Of a DNA stretch of 64,000 nt, positions 9,241 through 19,130 are shown piece after piece. The notes below the pieces were generated by a model that was not told the DNA's origin, did not search any database, and saw only the letters and a program-made list of their open reading frames with translations. How positions within the stretch are numbered: position 1 is the first letter of the stretch; the number at the start of each line of letters is the position of its first letter. Origin of the DNA: an uncultured bacterium (GTDB taxonomy: Bacteria > Verrucomicrobiota > Lentisphaeria > Oligosphaerales > Oligosphaeraceae); assembly GCA_902776645.1 (NCBI GenBank), contig CACYQT010000030.1, forward strand, positions 1-64,000, in the 5' to 3' direction. A program made the translations under genes and the position numbers.

Positions 9241-10479
9241 ATGCGGACAGTCAATGACTTTACGGGAAAAACGGACAACGACCGGATCGACGAAGCCATC
9301 CGTAACCGCCATGGCGACATTGTCGTCATCCCGCCGCGCGTGTCTGACATCGAGCCGGAACGGGACTGGTGGCTGCTGGACCGCGCCATCCTGCTGCCGG
9401 AGAACACGACCGTCCTGCTTCAGAACTGCCGCATCAAGCTGTCGGACAAATGCCGCGACAACTTCTTCCGCAGCGCCAACTGCGGGCTGGGGATTGAGAA
9501 CCCGTTGCCAATAGGCAACATCCACATCCGCGGCGTCGGCAATTGCGTGTTGGAAGGGGCGGATCATCCGCGCGCGACGGGCGACAGCAGCAAATTCATC
9601 GCCTGCCCATGCCCGAAGAACTTCAGCGGCTCGCCGAATCCGACGTTCAATGACTTCCACCGCCATTCCTACGGCACGGATGGCGGCAAGGAAGGAGAAT
9701 CCGAAAACGGCGACTGGCGGAACATCGGCATTCTCATGGCGAACGTCCACCATCTGTCGATCGAGAACATCCGCATCGTCGAACAGCACGCATGGGCGAT
9801 TTCGTTGGAGAATTGCTCCTTCGGCCATCTGAACCACATCGAATTCAAGGCGTGCATGACGCGCATCATCGACGGCGCGGAGCAAAACGTGGAGAACCAG
9901 GACGGCATCAACCTGCGGAACGGCTGCCATGATGTCATCATCTCCGACATCACGGGAACGACCGGCGACGACGTCGTCGCCCTGACGTGCATCGCCTCCA
10001 ACCTCCATCCGTACGTAGGCGGCGGTCTGCATACGACGCATGTCATGTCCAACGACTACACGAACCGTGAAAAAGGCATCTACAACGTCATCATCCGCAA
10101 CGTGTTGGCATCCCCCGCAGGCGGTTGCTGCATGGTGCGGCTGCTGGCGACGGACGGCGCGGAAATCCGCAATGTCGTCATCGACGGCATCGTCGACACA
10201 TCTCCGGCGGATTTTCACTCTTGGTGCAGCATATTGGTCGGCGAACGGACGGGACTGGTCGGCGAACCAGGCTACCCCTACGGCAATGTGAGCGAAGAAT
10301 GCCTCTTCGACATTTCCATTTCGAATATCATTTCGAATGCGAAAAGCGCCGTTTTCATTCCGGGCGGGCTGCTGCAATCCAGCATCAGCAACGTCAGCAA
10401 CCGATACAAGCAGGGCAAGACGCTGGACTGCCGCGCCCCGCAGCTGATGAAAGATGTTTTGATGTCCAATATCCATTAA
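9241..10479 (+). CDS. GH28-like right-handed beta-helix protein
   Basis: 412 residues, with TAGGAGC before the ATG and no signal peptide, so predicted cytoplasmic. The chain is a parallel beta-helix of repeated short strands (HLSIENIRIV, VIISDITG, VIIRNVLA). NQDGIN (219-224) and TGDDVVAL (241-248) correspond to the polygalacturonase NxD and DD catalytic blocks. The third GH28 motif (G.GHG) and RIK are not clear, so hydrolytic chemistry is inferred. It shares layout and both motifs with the beta-helix protein at 38630-40078. Cytoplasmic location fits cleavage of imported oligouronides or similar. Confidence 0.75.
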   Translation: MRTVNDFTGKTDNDRIDEAIRNRHGDIVVIPPRVSDIEPERDWWLLDRAILLPENTTVLLQNCRIKLSDKCRDNFFRSANCGLGIENPLPIGNIHIRGVGNCVLEGADHPRATGDSSKFIACPCPKNFSGSPNPTFNDFHRHSYGTDGGKEGESENGDWRNIGILMANVHHLSIENIRIVEQHAWAISLENCSFGHLNHIEFKACMTRIIDGAEQNVENQDGINLRNGCHDVIISDITGTTGDDVVALTCIASNLHPYVGGGLHTTHVMSNDYTNREKGIYNVIIRNVLASPAGGCCMVRLLATDGAEIRNVVIDGIVDTSPADFHSWCSILVGERTGLVGEPGYPYGNVSEECLFDISISNIISNAKSAVFIPGGLLQSSISNVSNRYKQGKTLDCRAPQLMKDVLMSNIH

Positions 10480-10570
10480 CCCTCTCCGCCGCGTTGCGGC
10501 ACCTCTCCCAAAGGGCGAGGCTTGATCCCTCTCCGCCGCGTTGCGGCACCTCTCCCAAAGGGCGAGGCTT
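10480..10570. repeat. Two exact 44-bp direct repeats with internal hairpins
   Basis: Identical 44-bp copies at 10480-10523 and 10527-10570 are separated by GAT. Each holds GCCGC-gtt-GCGGC and a second stem CCTCTCCC-aaa-GGGCGAGG. The first copy starts directly after the GH28-like stop codon. GGCGAGG in the second copy lies 7 bp before the next ATG and can act as its Shine-Dalgarno, so the repeat is part of the beta-propeller leader. Confidence 0.95.
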
Positions 10571-10574
10571 TTAA

Positions 10575-11819
10575 ATGCGAGAAAAAATCATGGCATCTGA
10601 AAAACTCATAGAAAAAGAGATTCCCGTCAGAGCGGTGACGCCGGACGATCAATATCATTATTTCTTCGGCTATTTTGACAAATTCCAGTTCGATCCGTCC
10701 GACAAGCTGCTGTTGGGCAACCGAATCGATTTCGCGGCGCGGCAGCCGCGTTTCGGCGAGAAGAACACCGTCGGCGTCATTGATCCGGAAAGGGCGACGT
10801 TCGAGCCGCTTGCGGAGACGCTGGCGTGGAACTGGCAGCAAGGCTCCATGCTCCAGTGGTTTTCGCAGGAGGAAGTCATCTACAACGACGTGGAGGACGG
10901 GCAGTACGTGGCGCGAATCCTTAATATCAATAATGGTAAGAAACGGACACTGTGCCGCCCGATCTACTGCCTGACGAACGACCGCAAATACGCCATCAGC
11001 GTCAATTTCGCGCGGCTCGGCCGCGAACGGCCGGGCTACGGATACGACGGTCTGGAGGATCCGACCATCGACTACGCCCATCCGGACAACGACGGCATTT
11101 TCATCGTCGATATCGAGAAGAACACGGCGGAACTGGTCATTTCATTGGACCAGATTGTCCGTGCCTATCCGCGCGATTCGATGTGGAACACGCCGAACTG
11201 GTTCAACCATCTGCTGTTCAGCCCGTCGGGCAAACGGTTTGCGTTCCTCCATCGCTGGCGTGTATGGAACAACAACGTCCGCCGCCACATCACCCATACG
11301 TTCACCGCGAACCGTGACGGCTCGGACATCTGGCCGTTGAATCTGGAGGACATGAGCAGCCATTACGCGTGGATCAACGAGACGGAGATCATCAACTACT
11401 CCAACCGTTTCAAACGCGTCAACGGCAACCGGACGGATCAGCGCAACTGGCAGTACTATCGCTATTGGGACCAGTCGGACAGAATCGAAGTCGTCGCGGA
11501 GGACATGTTCCCCGGAGACGGCCATTGCATCGCGTCGCCAAATGAAAAATGGATGGTGACGGACTCCTATCCGTACGGCGCGGCGGACAATTCGCGGCGG
11601 TTGTTCCTCTATAACTTCGCAGAAGAGAAGGGCTACCACATCGGCACGTTCTGGGCTGATCCCGCCTATCCGATTCCGACGCGTTGCGATTTGCATTCCC
11701 GCTGGTCGCACGACGGCAGGCGGCTGACGTTCGATTCCATCCACGAAAAGGACGCGAACGGCCATGGCCGCCGCCGCATCTATCTGGCGGATGTCTCTGA
11801 ATTAGTGGGTAGTGATTAG
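10575..11819 (+). CDS. Beta-propeller protein, oligogalacturonate-lyase/TolB-like
   Basis: 414 residues, no signal peptide. Blade-like repeats end in S/T-x-D-G-x-R or similar turns: LLFSPSGKRFAFLHRW, CIASPNEKWMVTDSYP, SRWSHDGRRLTFDSIHE. The YHYFFGYFDKFQFDPSD start is characteristic of a family seen in PVC and glycan-gene contexts. Histidines in NWFNHLLF, GDGHCIA and CDLHSRW fall where oligogalacturonate lyases (PL22) place metal ligands, a tentative parallel. ATG 10575 has GGCGAGG at good spacing inside the 44-bp repeat; ATG 10590 is an alternative. It follows a GH28-like gene, so a role in oligouronide breakdown is plausible but unproven. Confidence 0.6.
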   Translation: MREKIMASEKLIEKEIPVRAVTPDDQYHYFFGYFDKFQFDPSDKLLLGNRIDFAARQPRFGEKNTVGVIDPERATFEPLAETLAWNWQQGSMLQWFSQEEVIYNDVEDGQYVARILNINNGKKRTLCRPIYCLTNDRKYAISVNFARLGRERPGYGYDGLEDPTIDYAHPDNDGIFIVDIEKNTAELVISLDQIVRAYPRDSMWNTPNWFNHLLFSPSGKRFAFLHRWRVWNNNVRRHITHTFTANRDGSDIWPLNLEDMSSHYAWINETEIINYSNRFKRVNGNRTDQRNWQYYRYWDQSDRIEVVAEDMFPGDGHCIASPNEKWMVTDSYPYGAADNSRRLFLYNFAEEKGYHIGTFWADPAYPIPTRCDLHSRWSHDGRRLTFDSIHEKDANGHGRRRIYLADVSELVGSD

Positions 11820-11851
11820 TGATTAGTGATTAGTGGCTAGTGGCTAGTGGC
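11801..11851. repeat. Heptamer tandem repeat (ATTAGTG)n / (GCTAGTG)n
   Basis: Seven-bp units ATTAGTG, then GGCTAGT variants, begin inside the last codons of the beta-propeller gene. Its final residues LVGSD and TAG stop are spelled by the repeat. The array continues about 30 bp past the stop. Confidence 0.85.
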
Positions 11852-11873
11852 ATAAGATGAATAATGTCTTCCG

Positions 11874-11909
11874 CTCACGTCTCACGTCTCACGTCTCACG
11901 TCTCACGTC
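11874..11909. repeat. Heptamer tandem repeat (CTCACGT)5
   Basis: Five perfect CTCACGT copies lie 22 bp after the ATTAGTG array and 55 bp before the acetyltransferase start. Different sequence, same 7-bp period as its neighbour and as the array at the window start. Confidence 0.95.
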
Positions 11910-11963
11910 AAACCGCGTGATGGCAACGCCATGGCGCCCATTGGTTGGATAGGAAAAAGAACC

Positions 11964-12800
11964 ATGAATCATGAAATTGGTGATCCGGCTGTCCATGTGA
12001 ACGTGGACGATGTGCGCGACGCGTTTCGGCAAATCGGCGCGAAGCAGGGCGACGTCGTCATGTTCCACGGCTCGTTAAGCTCCATGGGAACGGTTGACGG
12101 CGGCGTGACAACCGTCTACGACGGCGTTCTGGCGGCGACGGCGCCCCATGGAACGGTCGCCATGCCAAGTCTTTGGTATGACGGCACCAAGGAGCGGGAG
12201 AACCCACGCCTATTCGATGTCAAAACGTCGCCAGTCTATGTCGGGGCGTTGGCGGAAGGGCTACGGCTTGATCCGCGAAGCGTCCGCAGCGACCATTGGA
12301 CGCATGCCGTCGGCGCCATCGGCGAACGGGCGGAAGAGCTTTGCGCGGACCATGGGAAATTCGGCCCGCGGCCGAGTCCGTGGAGCGACACGGCGTTCGC
12401 GCACGGCAGTCCATGGCAGAAGTTGATCGACTGGAACGCGTTGTACTGTTTCATCGGCGTCACGATGCGCGTCTGCACGATCAAACACTGCATCGAAGGG
12501 ATGCTTCTGGAACGTGTGCTGGAGCATGTTCCGGAAGCCAAACGATTGGAATATCGTAATTTGCAGATGCATGACTGCCAGAAGCAAGTCTATGCATGGC
12601 CATTTTTCAATGGTGAACGGCTGCAGCAAATTCTGACGGACGAAGGATTGTTTGTCACGACGAAGCTTGGCAGCGCCACGTTGGGCGGCATCCGCACGAA
12701 GCCGTTGGTGACACGTGCTTTGGAAATTATTGAAGGCGACATGGCGTCGTGGCTGAACGCGGATTTCATCGCGTGGCGGCAGAAATGCCTGGAGGCATAA
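11964..12800 (+). CDS. AAC(3)-fold N-acetyltransferase (Antibiotic_NAT family)
   Basis: 278 residues from ATG 11964, preceded by AGGAAAAAG. Acetyl-CoA-dependent N-acetyltransferase of the aminoglycoside 3-N-acetyltransferase fold. MFHGSLSSMGTVDGG (33-47) is the family's HSSLSSLG CoA-binding block, and THAVGAIGERAEEL and GVTMRVCTIKH follow the family pattern. Many members in glycan loci acetylate amino sugars rather than drugs, so resistance should not be assumed. Last gene of the plus-strand series, ending 59 bp before the convergent prepilin gene. Confidence 0.8.
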   Translation: MNHEIGDPAVHVNVDDVRDAFRQIGAKQGDVVMFHGSLSSMGTVDGGVTTVYDGVLAATAPHGTVAMPSLWYDGTKERENPRLFDVKTSPVYVGALAEGLRLDPRSVRSDHWTHAVGAIGERAEELCADHGKFGPRPSPWSDTAFAHGSPWQKLIDWNALYCFIGVTMRVCTIKHCIEGMLLERVLEHVPEAKRLEYRNLQMHDCQKQVYAWPFFNGERLQQILTDEGLFVTTKLGSATLGGIRTKPLVTRALEIIEGDMASWLNADFIAWRQKCLEA

Positions 12801-12806
12801 AAAAAA

Positions 12807-12840
12807 CGGCGCGGGAAACAGGATGTCTTCCGCGCCGCGA
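12807..12840 (-). terminator. Rho-independent terminator of the first prepilin gene
   Basis: Stem CGGCGCGGGAA / TTCCGCGCCG with one bulge; on the minus strand it is followed by eight T residues. It lies 19 bp past the prepilin stop and may also end the convergent acetyltransferase transcript. Confidence 0.8.
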
Positions 12841-12858
12841 TTTTCCTAACCGTTTGGA

Positions 12859-13524
<666 letters not shown>

Positions 13525-13703
13525 TGAGTGCTCCGTTTGTTTTTTGGTGACGATGTCTTTGAGAACTGTCATATAATAAACTTGATTGTGATTGATTTAT
13601 TTCAAAAAATACATGATGAATATTCAAAATCAAATAGAATTTAACATTTTTTTAACGATTTGCAGAAGTTTTTGACAAATATTTTCTGAAAAATCACAAA
13701 AAA

Positions 13704-13730
13704 GCCGCCGTCCGATATCGGGCGGCGGCG
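13704..13730 (-). terminator. Rho-independent terminator of the second prepilin gene
   Basis: GCCGCCGTCC / GGGCGGCGGC stem with a short GATATC-type loop. On the minus strand it is followed by TTTTTTTGTGATTTTT. It lies 21 bp past the stop of paralogue B, so the two prepilin genes are separate transcription units. Confidence 0.85.
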
Positions 13731-13751
13731 AAAAGTGGAAATCAGATCAGA

Positions 13752-14420
<669 letters not shown>

Positions 14421-14643
14421 GGTTGTTCCTTTTTGATGTTTGTATAGACAGCAATCGATACGACTATAATTTTCTTATATAATATATGAGTCAAAAACAT
14501 GGATTCAAATTTCAAATGAAGGTTTTATTAAAAAATCTGGCTTTTTTGCGTCGAAAATGTCCGGTTTCGTTTGAAAATGATCTATTATCATTATTGTAAT
14601 AGGGCAATGTTGTCGGAATCAGATTGAATTTGGAAGAAAACGA

Positions 14644-15855
14644 ATGGAACAGAAGCAAAAGACAATCGTGAAGATTTTGGCGAGGCTATGCGGAACGGCG
14701 GTGTTCATCGCGTTTTATGGATGGTTTTGCCTCCGTCTGTGGACGGTCGCCAACCGGAACGGCATGATGACGACCATCATCAACGACCCGCATTTTGAAG
14801 TCTATGTCTTTTCCGTCGGCGGCGGACTGCTCGGCCTGTTCGCGTTGGGTATCTGCCTCATCTGGAGGGCGCGGCGGGATGTCACGCTGATCAGCCTGGC
14901 GGCGTTCATCCTGTTCATGCTGCCGTTGGGATGGGTCAAATCGAAGGAATGGCTTGCCGTCGGACGGTTCGACACGATTTCCATGGTGGATGATCTGACG
15001 GTGTTCAGGCCGTTCGCGAAGAAAAACATCCTGGTGAAACTGGACAAGCCGTTGGAGAAACGCATGGAAGGGAAGCAGCCGCGCATCGACGGCGTCATGA
15101 ACCTATTCCGGTTCTATGCCTCCATTGTGGAAAATGTCTGCAGACAGGACGGATGGATGGCGGAATCGGAACCTGCCGGAGCGGCGTTCGGACGTCTGTT
15201 CAACAACGAGGCGGACGTCGTCTTCAGCGGACTGCCGCCGCAGTCCGTCGCCGCCAAGGCCGCGTCGCAGGGAAAAACGCTTGACACGACGATGGTTGTG
15301 AAAGACGCTTTTGTTTTCTACGTCCATGCGGGCAATCCTGTCGACAATCTGTCATTGGAGCAGATCAAGCAGATTTACGGCGGCAAGGCGACGGATTGGA
15401 AGGAAGTCGGATCCAAGAAGAAAGGCGCCATCGAGGCGTTCCAGCGTCCGCAAGACACTGAAAACCAGTCGGTTTTCAGCAGGATCACGGACAATTGTCC
15501 ACTGATGGAACCGCCGACGATGGAACGCCATGCCGCGGGCGGCGTCGTAATCCATCCGACGGCGGATTACCGGAACAGCCCGAACGCCATCGGCTATTCG
15601 TATCGTTCACAGGCGGCCGATCTTCTGTTGAAGGGGAAGATCAAGCTGCTGTCGATCGACGGTGTCGCGCCGACGCCGGAGAACATTCTGAACGGGACTT
15701 ATCCATATGTGACGGAATACTATATGGTAACGCTTAAGGATGGCCGTCCGGAGGAAGTCGAACGGAACATCAAGGCCCTGCGCGATTTCATCTTCTCGCC
15801 GCAGGGGAAGGAACTGGCGGAGAAATGCGGACTGGTGCCAGAGAGAAATGAGTAA
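14644..15855 (+). CDS. Membrane-anchored PstS-like phosphate-binding protein
   Basis: 403 residues with GGAAG before the ATG. Three hydrophobic segments at about 10-35, 52-74 and 82-97 make an N-terminal membrane domain. A periplasmic-binding-protein module of the PstS/PBP-like-2 type follows from about 130: MNLFRFYASIVENV, a FSGLPPQS segment where SphX/PstS proteins have the substrate loop, DAFVFYVHAGNPVDNLSLEQIKQIYGGKATDWKEVG (the family's most typical region), and a C-terminal FSPQGKELAEKCGLVP. No pst permease genes are nearby, so it may sense rather than transport phosphate or another anion. It converges on the TRAP permease gene across a 9-bp repeat array. Confidence 0.8.
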   Translation: MEQKQKTIVKILARLCGTAVFIAFYGWFCLRLWTVANRNGMMTTIINDPHFEVYVFSVGGGLLGLFALGICLIWRARRDVTLISLAAFILFMLPLGWVKSKEWLAVGRFDTISMVDDLTVFRPFAKKNILVKLDKPLEKRMEGKQPRIDGVMNLFRFYASIVENVCRQDGWMAESEPAGAAFGRLFNNEADVVFSGLPPQSVAAKAASQGKTLDTTMVVKDAFVFYVHAGNPVDNLSLEQIKQIYGGKATDWKEVGSKKKGAIEAFQRPQDTENQSVFSRITDNCPLMEPPTMERHAAGGVVIHPTADYRNSPNAIGYSYRSQAADLLLKGKIKLLSIDGVAPTPENILNGTYPYVTEYYMVTLKDGRPEEVERNIKALRDFIFSPQGKELAEKCGLVPERNE

Positions 15856-15863
15856 TGAGAAAA

Positions 15864-15954
15864 TCTTCTAGATCTTCTAGAGCTTCTAGAGCTTCTAGAG
15901 CTTCTAGAGCTTCTAGAGCTTCTAGAGCTTCTAGAGCTTCTAGAGCTTCTAGGC
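15864..15954. repeat. 9-bp tandem repeat (GCTTCTAGA)n
   Basis: About ten copies of GCTTCTAGA fill the gap between two convergent genes. The distal edge overlaps the TAG stop codon (15949-15951) of the TRAP permease, so the array reaches that gene's end. The unit is the same as in the shorter array at 7125-7158. Each copy contains TCTAGA, and the whole is rich in overlapping 6-bp palindromes. Confidence 0.95.
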
Positions 15955-17955
15955 TTCTTTCCTGCCGGCCATCCGCTGGATGACGACCATGGCGGCGACA
16001 ATGGCGAAGCCGATGGCGTCCGTTTTCAGGCCGGGCACGATCATCAGCAGGCCGCCGGCCGCGAAAAGAATCCGGATGAAGGGATTGACGCGTCTGAACA
16101 AATGGCCGTTGAGCGCGACGCCGACACCGAATAGTCCAAGCATGGCGGACACGACGATGAGCATCGTCTGCATGAAAACGGACCATCCGCTTCCCGTCAT
16201 GTTCTCCAGCAGCAGGGCGGGATTGTAGGAGAAGATATAGGGCACGATGAACGCCGCGATGGCGAGTTTCGTCGCGTTCAGGCCGGTCTTCATCGGATTG
16301 GCCTTCGCGATGGCGGAGCCTGCGAAGGCCGCAAGGGCGACAGGCGGCGTGATGTCCGCCACGATGCCGAAGTAGAAGACGAAGAAATGCGCCGCGACGG
16401 CGGGGAAGCCCAGCTGGATAAGAATCGGCGCGCAGGTGGACGCCATGATGCAGTAGTTGGCCGTCGTGGGCACGCCCATGCCGAGCACGATGCAGCAGAG
16501 CATCGTGAGGATCAGTCCGATGACGGTGGCGTTTCCGGCCAGCCGGACAATCGTGTTGATGAGAATGGATGCGAGGCCCGTCGTCGTGATGCATCCCGCG
16601 ATGACGCCCGCGACGGCGCATGCGACGGCGACCGTGATGGCGCCCTTCGAACCCGCCACGAGCGCGTCGAAGGCGTTCATGCCTGAATCGACGACGGATC
16701 GCTTCGCCGTCTGGGCGATTTTTTCATCCCTGTGGGCGGCGTATTCCGTGAAGAGGTGATTGATGAAGCCGACGACGAACGCCGCGATGATGGAGATGGC
16801 GGCGGAGAACGCCATCGTCCGCGCTCCCGTGGAGACAAGCCATATCAGAAGGACAAGCGGCAGAATGAGATAGCAATTCCGGAGGAGAAAGCCCCATTTC
16901 GGCAGTTCAAGAGCGGATATTCCCTTGAGGTTCAACGCTTTGGCCTCCAGATGGACGGCGATGAAGATGCCCGTGAAATAGAGCAGGGCGGGGATGATCG
17001 CCTTCAGGGCGACCTGCGCGTAGGGCAGCCCCATGTATTCCGCCATGAGGAAGGCGGCCGCGCCCATGATGGGCGGCATGATCTGCCCGCCCGTGGAGGC
17101 GGCGGCTTCCACGGCGCCCGCGAATTCGGGCTTGTAGCCTGTCTTCTTCATCATCGGAATCGTGATGGCACCTGTCGTGACGGTGTTTCCGACGGACGAT
17201 CCGGAGACCATGCCGCACAGGGCGGAGGAGATGACGGCGACTTTCGCGGGACCGCCGCTGGAACGCCCCGCGATCCTGTTCGCGAAGGCGATGAAGAAGC
17301 CCGCGATGCCGGTCCGTTCGAGAAACGCCCCGAAGATGATGAACAGGACGATATACGTGAAACAGACGTTGACCGGCGTGCCGATGACGCCGGAAGGCGA
17401 ATAGAACAACGTGTTCACAATGTCCCGCAGCGCGATGGCGAACGGCATGCCGTAGGAGAGCTTATTATAAAAGGTATAGCCCAGAAGAAGCCCCGCGACG
17501 ACGAGAATCGGCACGCCGACACAACGGCGGCAAAGCTCCGCCAGGCAGATCAGCCCGACGACGCCAGCCGCGATTTGCCATGGCCCTATGCGTCCCATCA
17601 TCTTGATGATGCGCATCGCATCCATGGCGTGGTAGAGGAAGCATCCTCCGCCGACAAAGGCGAGAACGATGTCGAACCACGGCATGTAGTTGGGCCGCAC
17701 ATGCTTCCGCCGAGCCGGAAAGACCAGGTAGCCCGCCAGCGTGATGAAGCAGAGGAACAGCGACAGCCGAATTTCCGGCAGCGCCGTGGAGACCAGTGTC
17801 ATATAGATGCAATAGACGGAGAACAGCGCCAGCAGAACGGAGACGACCTTTTCCGCCCAGCCAGTCCAGACGCGGATGTTCGATTCCTTGTCATACTTGC
17901 GCATGACATCGTCCAGATTCTCGGTGGATATGGTGTCTTTCTCTTGTTCGGACAT
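15949..17955 (-). CDS. TRAP transporter fused permease (DctQM-type, TAXI-associated)
   Basis: 668-residue inner-membrane protein of the fused TRAP permease family. The N-terminal third has four helices equivalent to the small DctQ subunit (about 30-150). The rest is the large DctM-type domain with about 12 helices and conserved SGSSVGNTVTTGAITIPMMKK, EAAASTGGQIMPPIMGAAAF and GMGVPTTANYCIMAS, which mark the sodium and substrate sites. It imports a small carboxylate or amino acid using the sodium gradient and the binding protein encoded 24 bp upstream. GGAAG lies before the ATG. The TAG stop is formed inside a 9-bp repeat array. Confidence 0.93.
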   Translation of the reverse strand: MSEQEKDTISTENLDDVMRKYDKESNIRVWTGWAEKVVSVLLALFSVYCIYMTLVSTALPEIRLSLFLCFITLAGYLVFPARRKHVRPNYMPWFDIVLAFVGGGCFLYHAMDAMRIIKMMGRIGPWQIAAGVVGLICLAELCRRCVGVPILVVAGLLLGYTFYNKLSYGMPFAIALRDIVNTLFYSPSGVIGTPVNVCFTYIVLFIIFGAFLERTGIAGFFIAFANRIAGRSSGGPAKVAVISSALCGMVSGSSVGNTVTTGAITIPMMKKTGYKPEFAGAVEAAASTGGQIMPPIMGAAAFLMAEYMGLPYAQVALKAIIPALLYFTGIFIAVHLEAKALNLKGISALELPKWGFLLRNCYLILPLVLLIWLVSTGARTMAFSAAISIIAAFVVGFINHLFTEYAAHRDEKIAQTAKRSVVDSGMNAFDALVAGSKGAITVAVACAVAGVIAGCITTTGLASILINTIVRLAGNATVIGLILTMLCCIVLGMGVPTTANYCIMASTCAPILIQLGFPAVAAHFFVFYFGIVADITPPVALAAFAGSAIAKANPMKTGLNATKLAIAAFIVPYIFSYNPALLLENMTGSGWSVFMQTMLIVVSAMLGLFGVGVALNGHLFRRVNPFIRILFAAGGLLMIVPGLKTDAIGFAIVAAMVVIQRMAGRKEA

Positions 17956-17979
17956 GGCGCTTCCAGACAGTATGGCCGT

Positions 17980-18948
17980 TTATTTTGTCGGGACGTTCAA
18001 CCCCTTCTCGGTGAAGTATTTGGCCGATCCGGGATGATAGGGGACGGATTTGATGGAGGCGCCGTATTCCAGATTGACTTCGCCGTATTTCGCATGGCTG
18101 GAGACAAGGGACGCCGCGTTGTCGAAAATATCCTTCGTGATGGCGTAGACGGTGTCCGCCGGAATGTCGTCGCGGACGAGCAAGACGGCGCCGACGCCGA
18201 CGGTAACCGTATCCGTGTCAAGGTTGTAGACGGATTTCGCGATGGTGGCGGGCGTGTAGTAGGGGGAGGTGGCGATCAGCTTGTCCACATGCTCCTTGTC
18301 CAGCGAGACGAGATAGACCTTCTTGCTGGTCGCAAGATCCGTGATGGCGGTCGTGGGGGCGCCGGCGACGATGAATCCAGCGTCTATCTTACCGTCTTTC
18401 AATGCGTTGGCGCTGTCGCCGAAGGACTGGTATGTCGGTTTGATGTCATGTTCCGTCAGGCCATATGCGCCGAGAATGTCAATGGCGTTGAAATAGACGC
18501 CGGAACCTGTCGCGCCGATGGAGACGACTTTGCCTTTCAGATCCGCGACGGTCTTGATTTCAGGATTGAGCGTCACGATCTGGACTTGTTCCACATAGAG
18601 CGCGCCGAGCGTGGAGAAGCAGTCGATCTTGCCTGTGTTCGCGAAGGTGCTGGTGCCGTTGTAGGCGTAGGCCATGACGTCGGACTGGCAGAAGGCGAGT
18701 TCGGCGAGCCGTTCTTCCAAGGCCATGATGTTGACCTGTGAGCCGTTGCCCGCGAGGCCGACGACGGTCACGCCCGTGTTGTTCGTCGCATGTTGAGCGA
18801 TGACGGAGCCGAATGCGTAATATGTTCCTGATTCACCGCCAGTTACGAAACGGAGCTTAGGTTTTTCAGCGTTGCCCTGCTTGCCGCAGGAAACGAGAAT
18901 GGCCATGGCGAATGCAGCGATTGTGAAAACAGAAAGGATTTTCTTCAT
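17980..18948 (-). CDS. TAXI-family TRAP transporter substrate-binding lipoprotein
   Basis: 322 residues with GAGGAA upstream. MKKILSVFTIAAFAMAILVSC is a lipoprotein signal with C21 as the lipidated residue, so the protein is tethered in the periplasm. LRFVTGGESGTYYAFGSVIA is the TAXI-family opening, and KGKVVSIGATGSGVYFNAIDIL and GKIDAGFIVAGAPTTAI are its other two conserved blocks. It delivers ligand to the fused permease encoded directly downstream; TAXI ligands include glutamate, dicarboxylates and other small acids. Confidence 0.93.
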   Translation of the reverse strand: MKKILSVFTIAAFAMAILVSCGKQGNAEKPKLRFVTGGESGTYYAFGSVIAQHATNNTGVTVVGLAGNGSQVNIMALEERLAELAFCQSDVMAYAYNGTSTFANTGKIDCFSTLGALYVEQVQIVTLNPEIKTVADLKGKVVSIGATGSGVYFNAIDILGAYGLTEHDIKPTYQSFGDSANALKDGKIDAGFIVAGAPTTAITDLATSKKVYLVSLDKEHVDKLIATSPYYTPATIAKSVYNLDTDTVTVGVGAVLLVRDDIPADTVYAITKDIFDNAASLVSSHAKYGEVNLEYGASIKSVPYHPGSAKYFTEKGLNVPTK

Positions 18949-19130
18949 GATGCAGTTCCTCTATTTGTGGTTCTCAATTGTTGTAAATTTACTAAATGTA
19001 ATACCTACATGGTCGTTTCGCTACTTGACGGAACTGAAAAATACTTTGGAAATCTCGCTTGAAGTCGTCGTTTTCGCCTCTACATTATGTTTAAAGGATT
19101 TTTGACAAACATTTTCCCGTCTGTCCCCAC

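Noticed and set aside
11964-12800. Aminoglycoside resistance gene
   Set aside because: The AAC(3) fold is clear, but the gene sits in a sugar-gene cluster with no mobile resistance context; a metabolic acetyltransferase is more likely.
15788-16621. Minus-strand frame with LEALEALEA repeats
   Set aside because: It is the wrong frame of the TRAP permease gene read on into the 9-bp GCTTCTAGA array; the permease frame has full family conservation.
16732-18741. 669-codon plus-strand open frame
   Set aside because: Antisense to the TRAP permease and TAXI genes, Arg/Asp/Gly-rich composition typical of a shadow in GC-biased coding DNA, no family motif or ribosome site.
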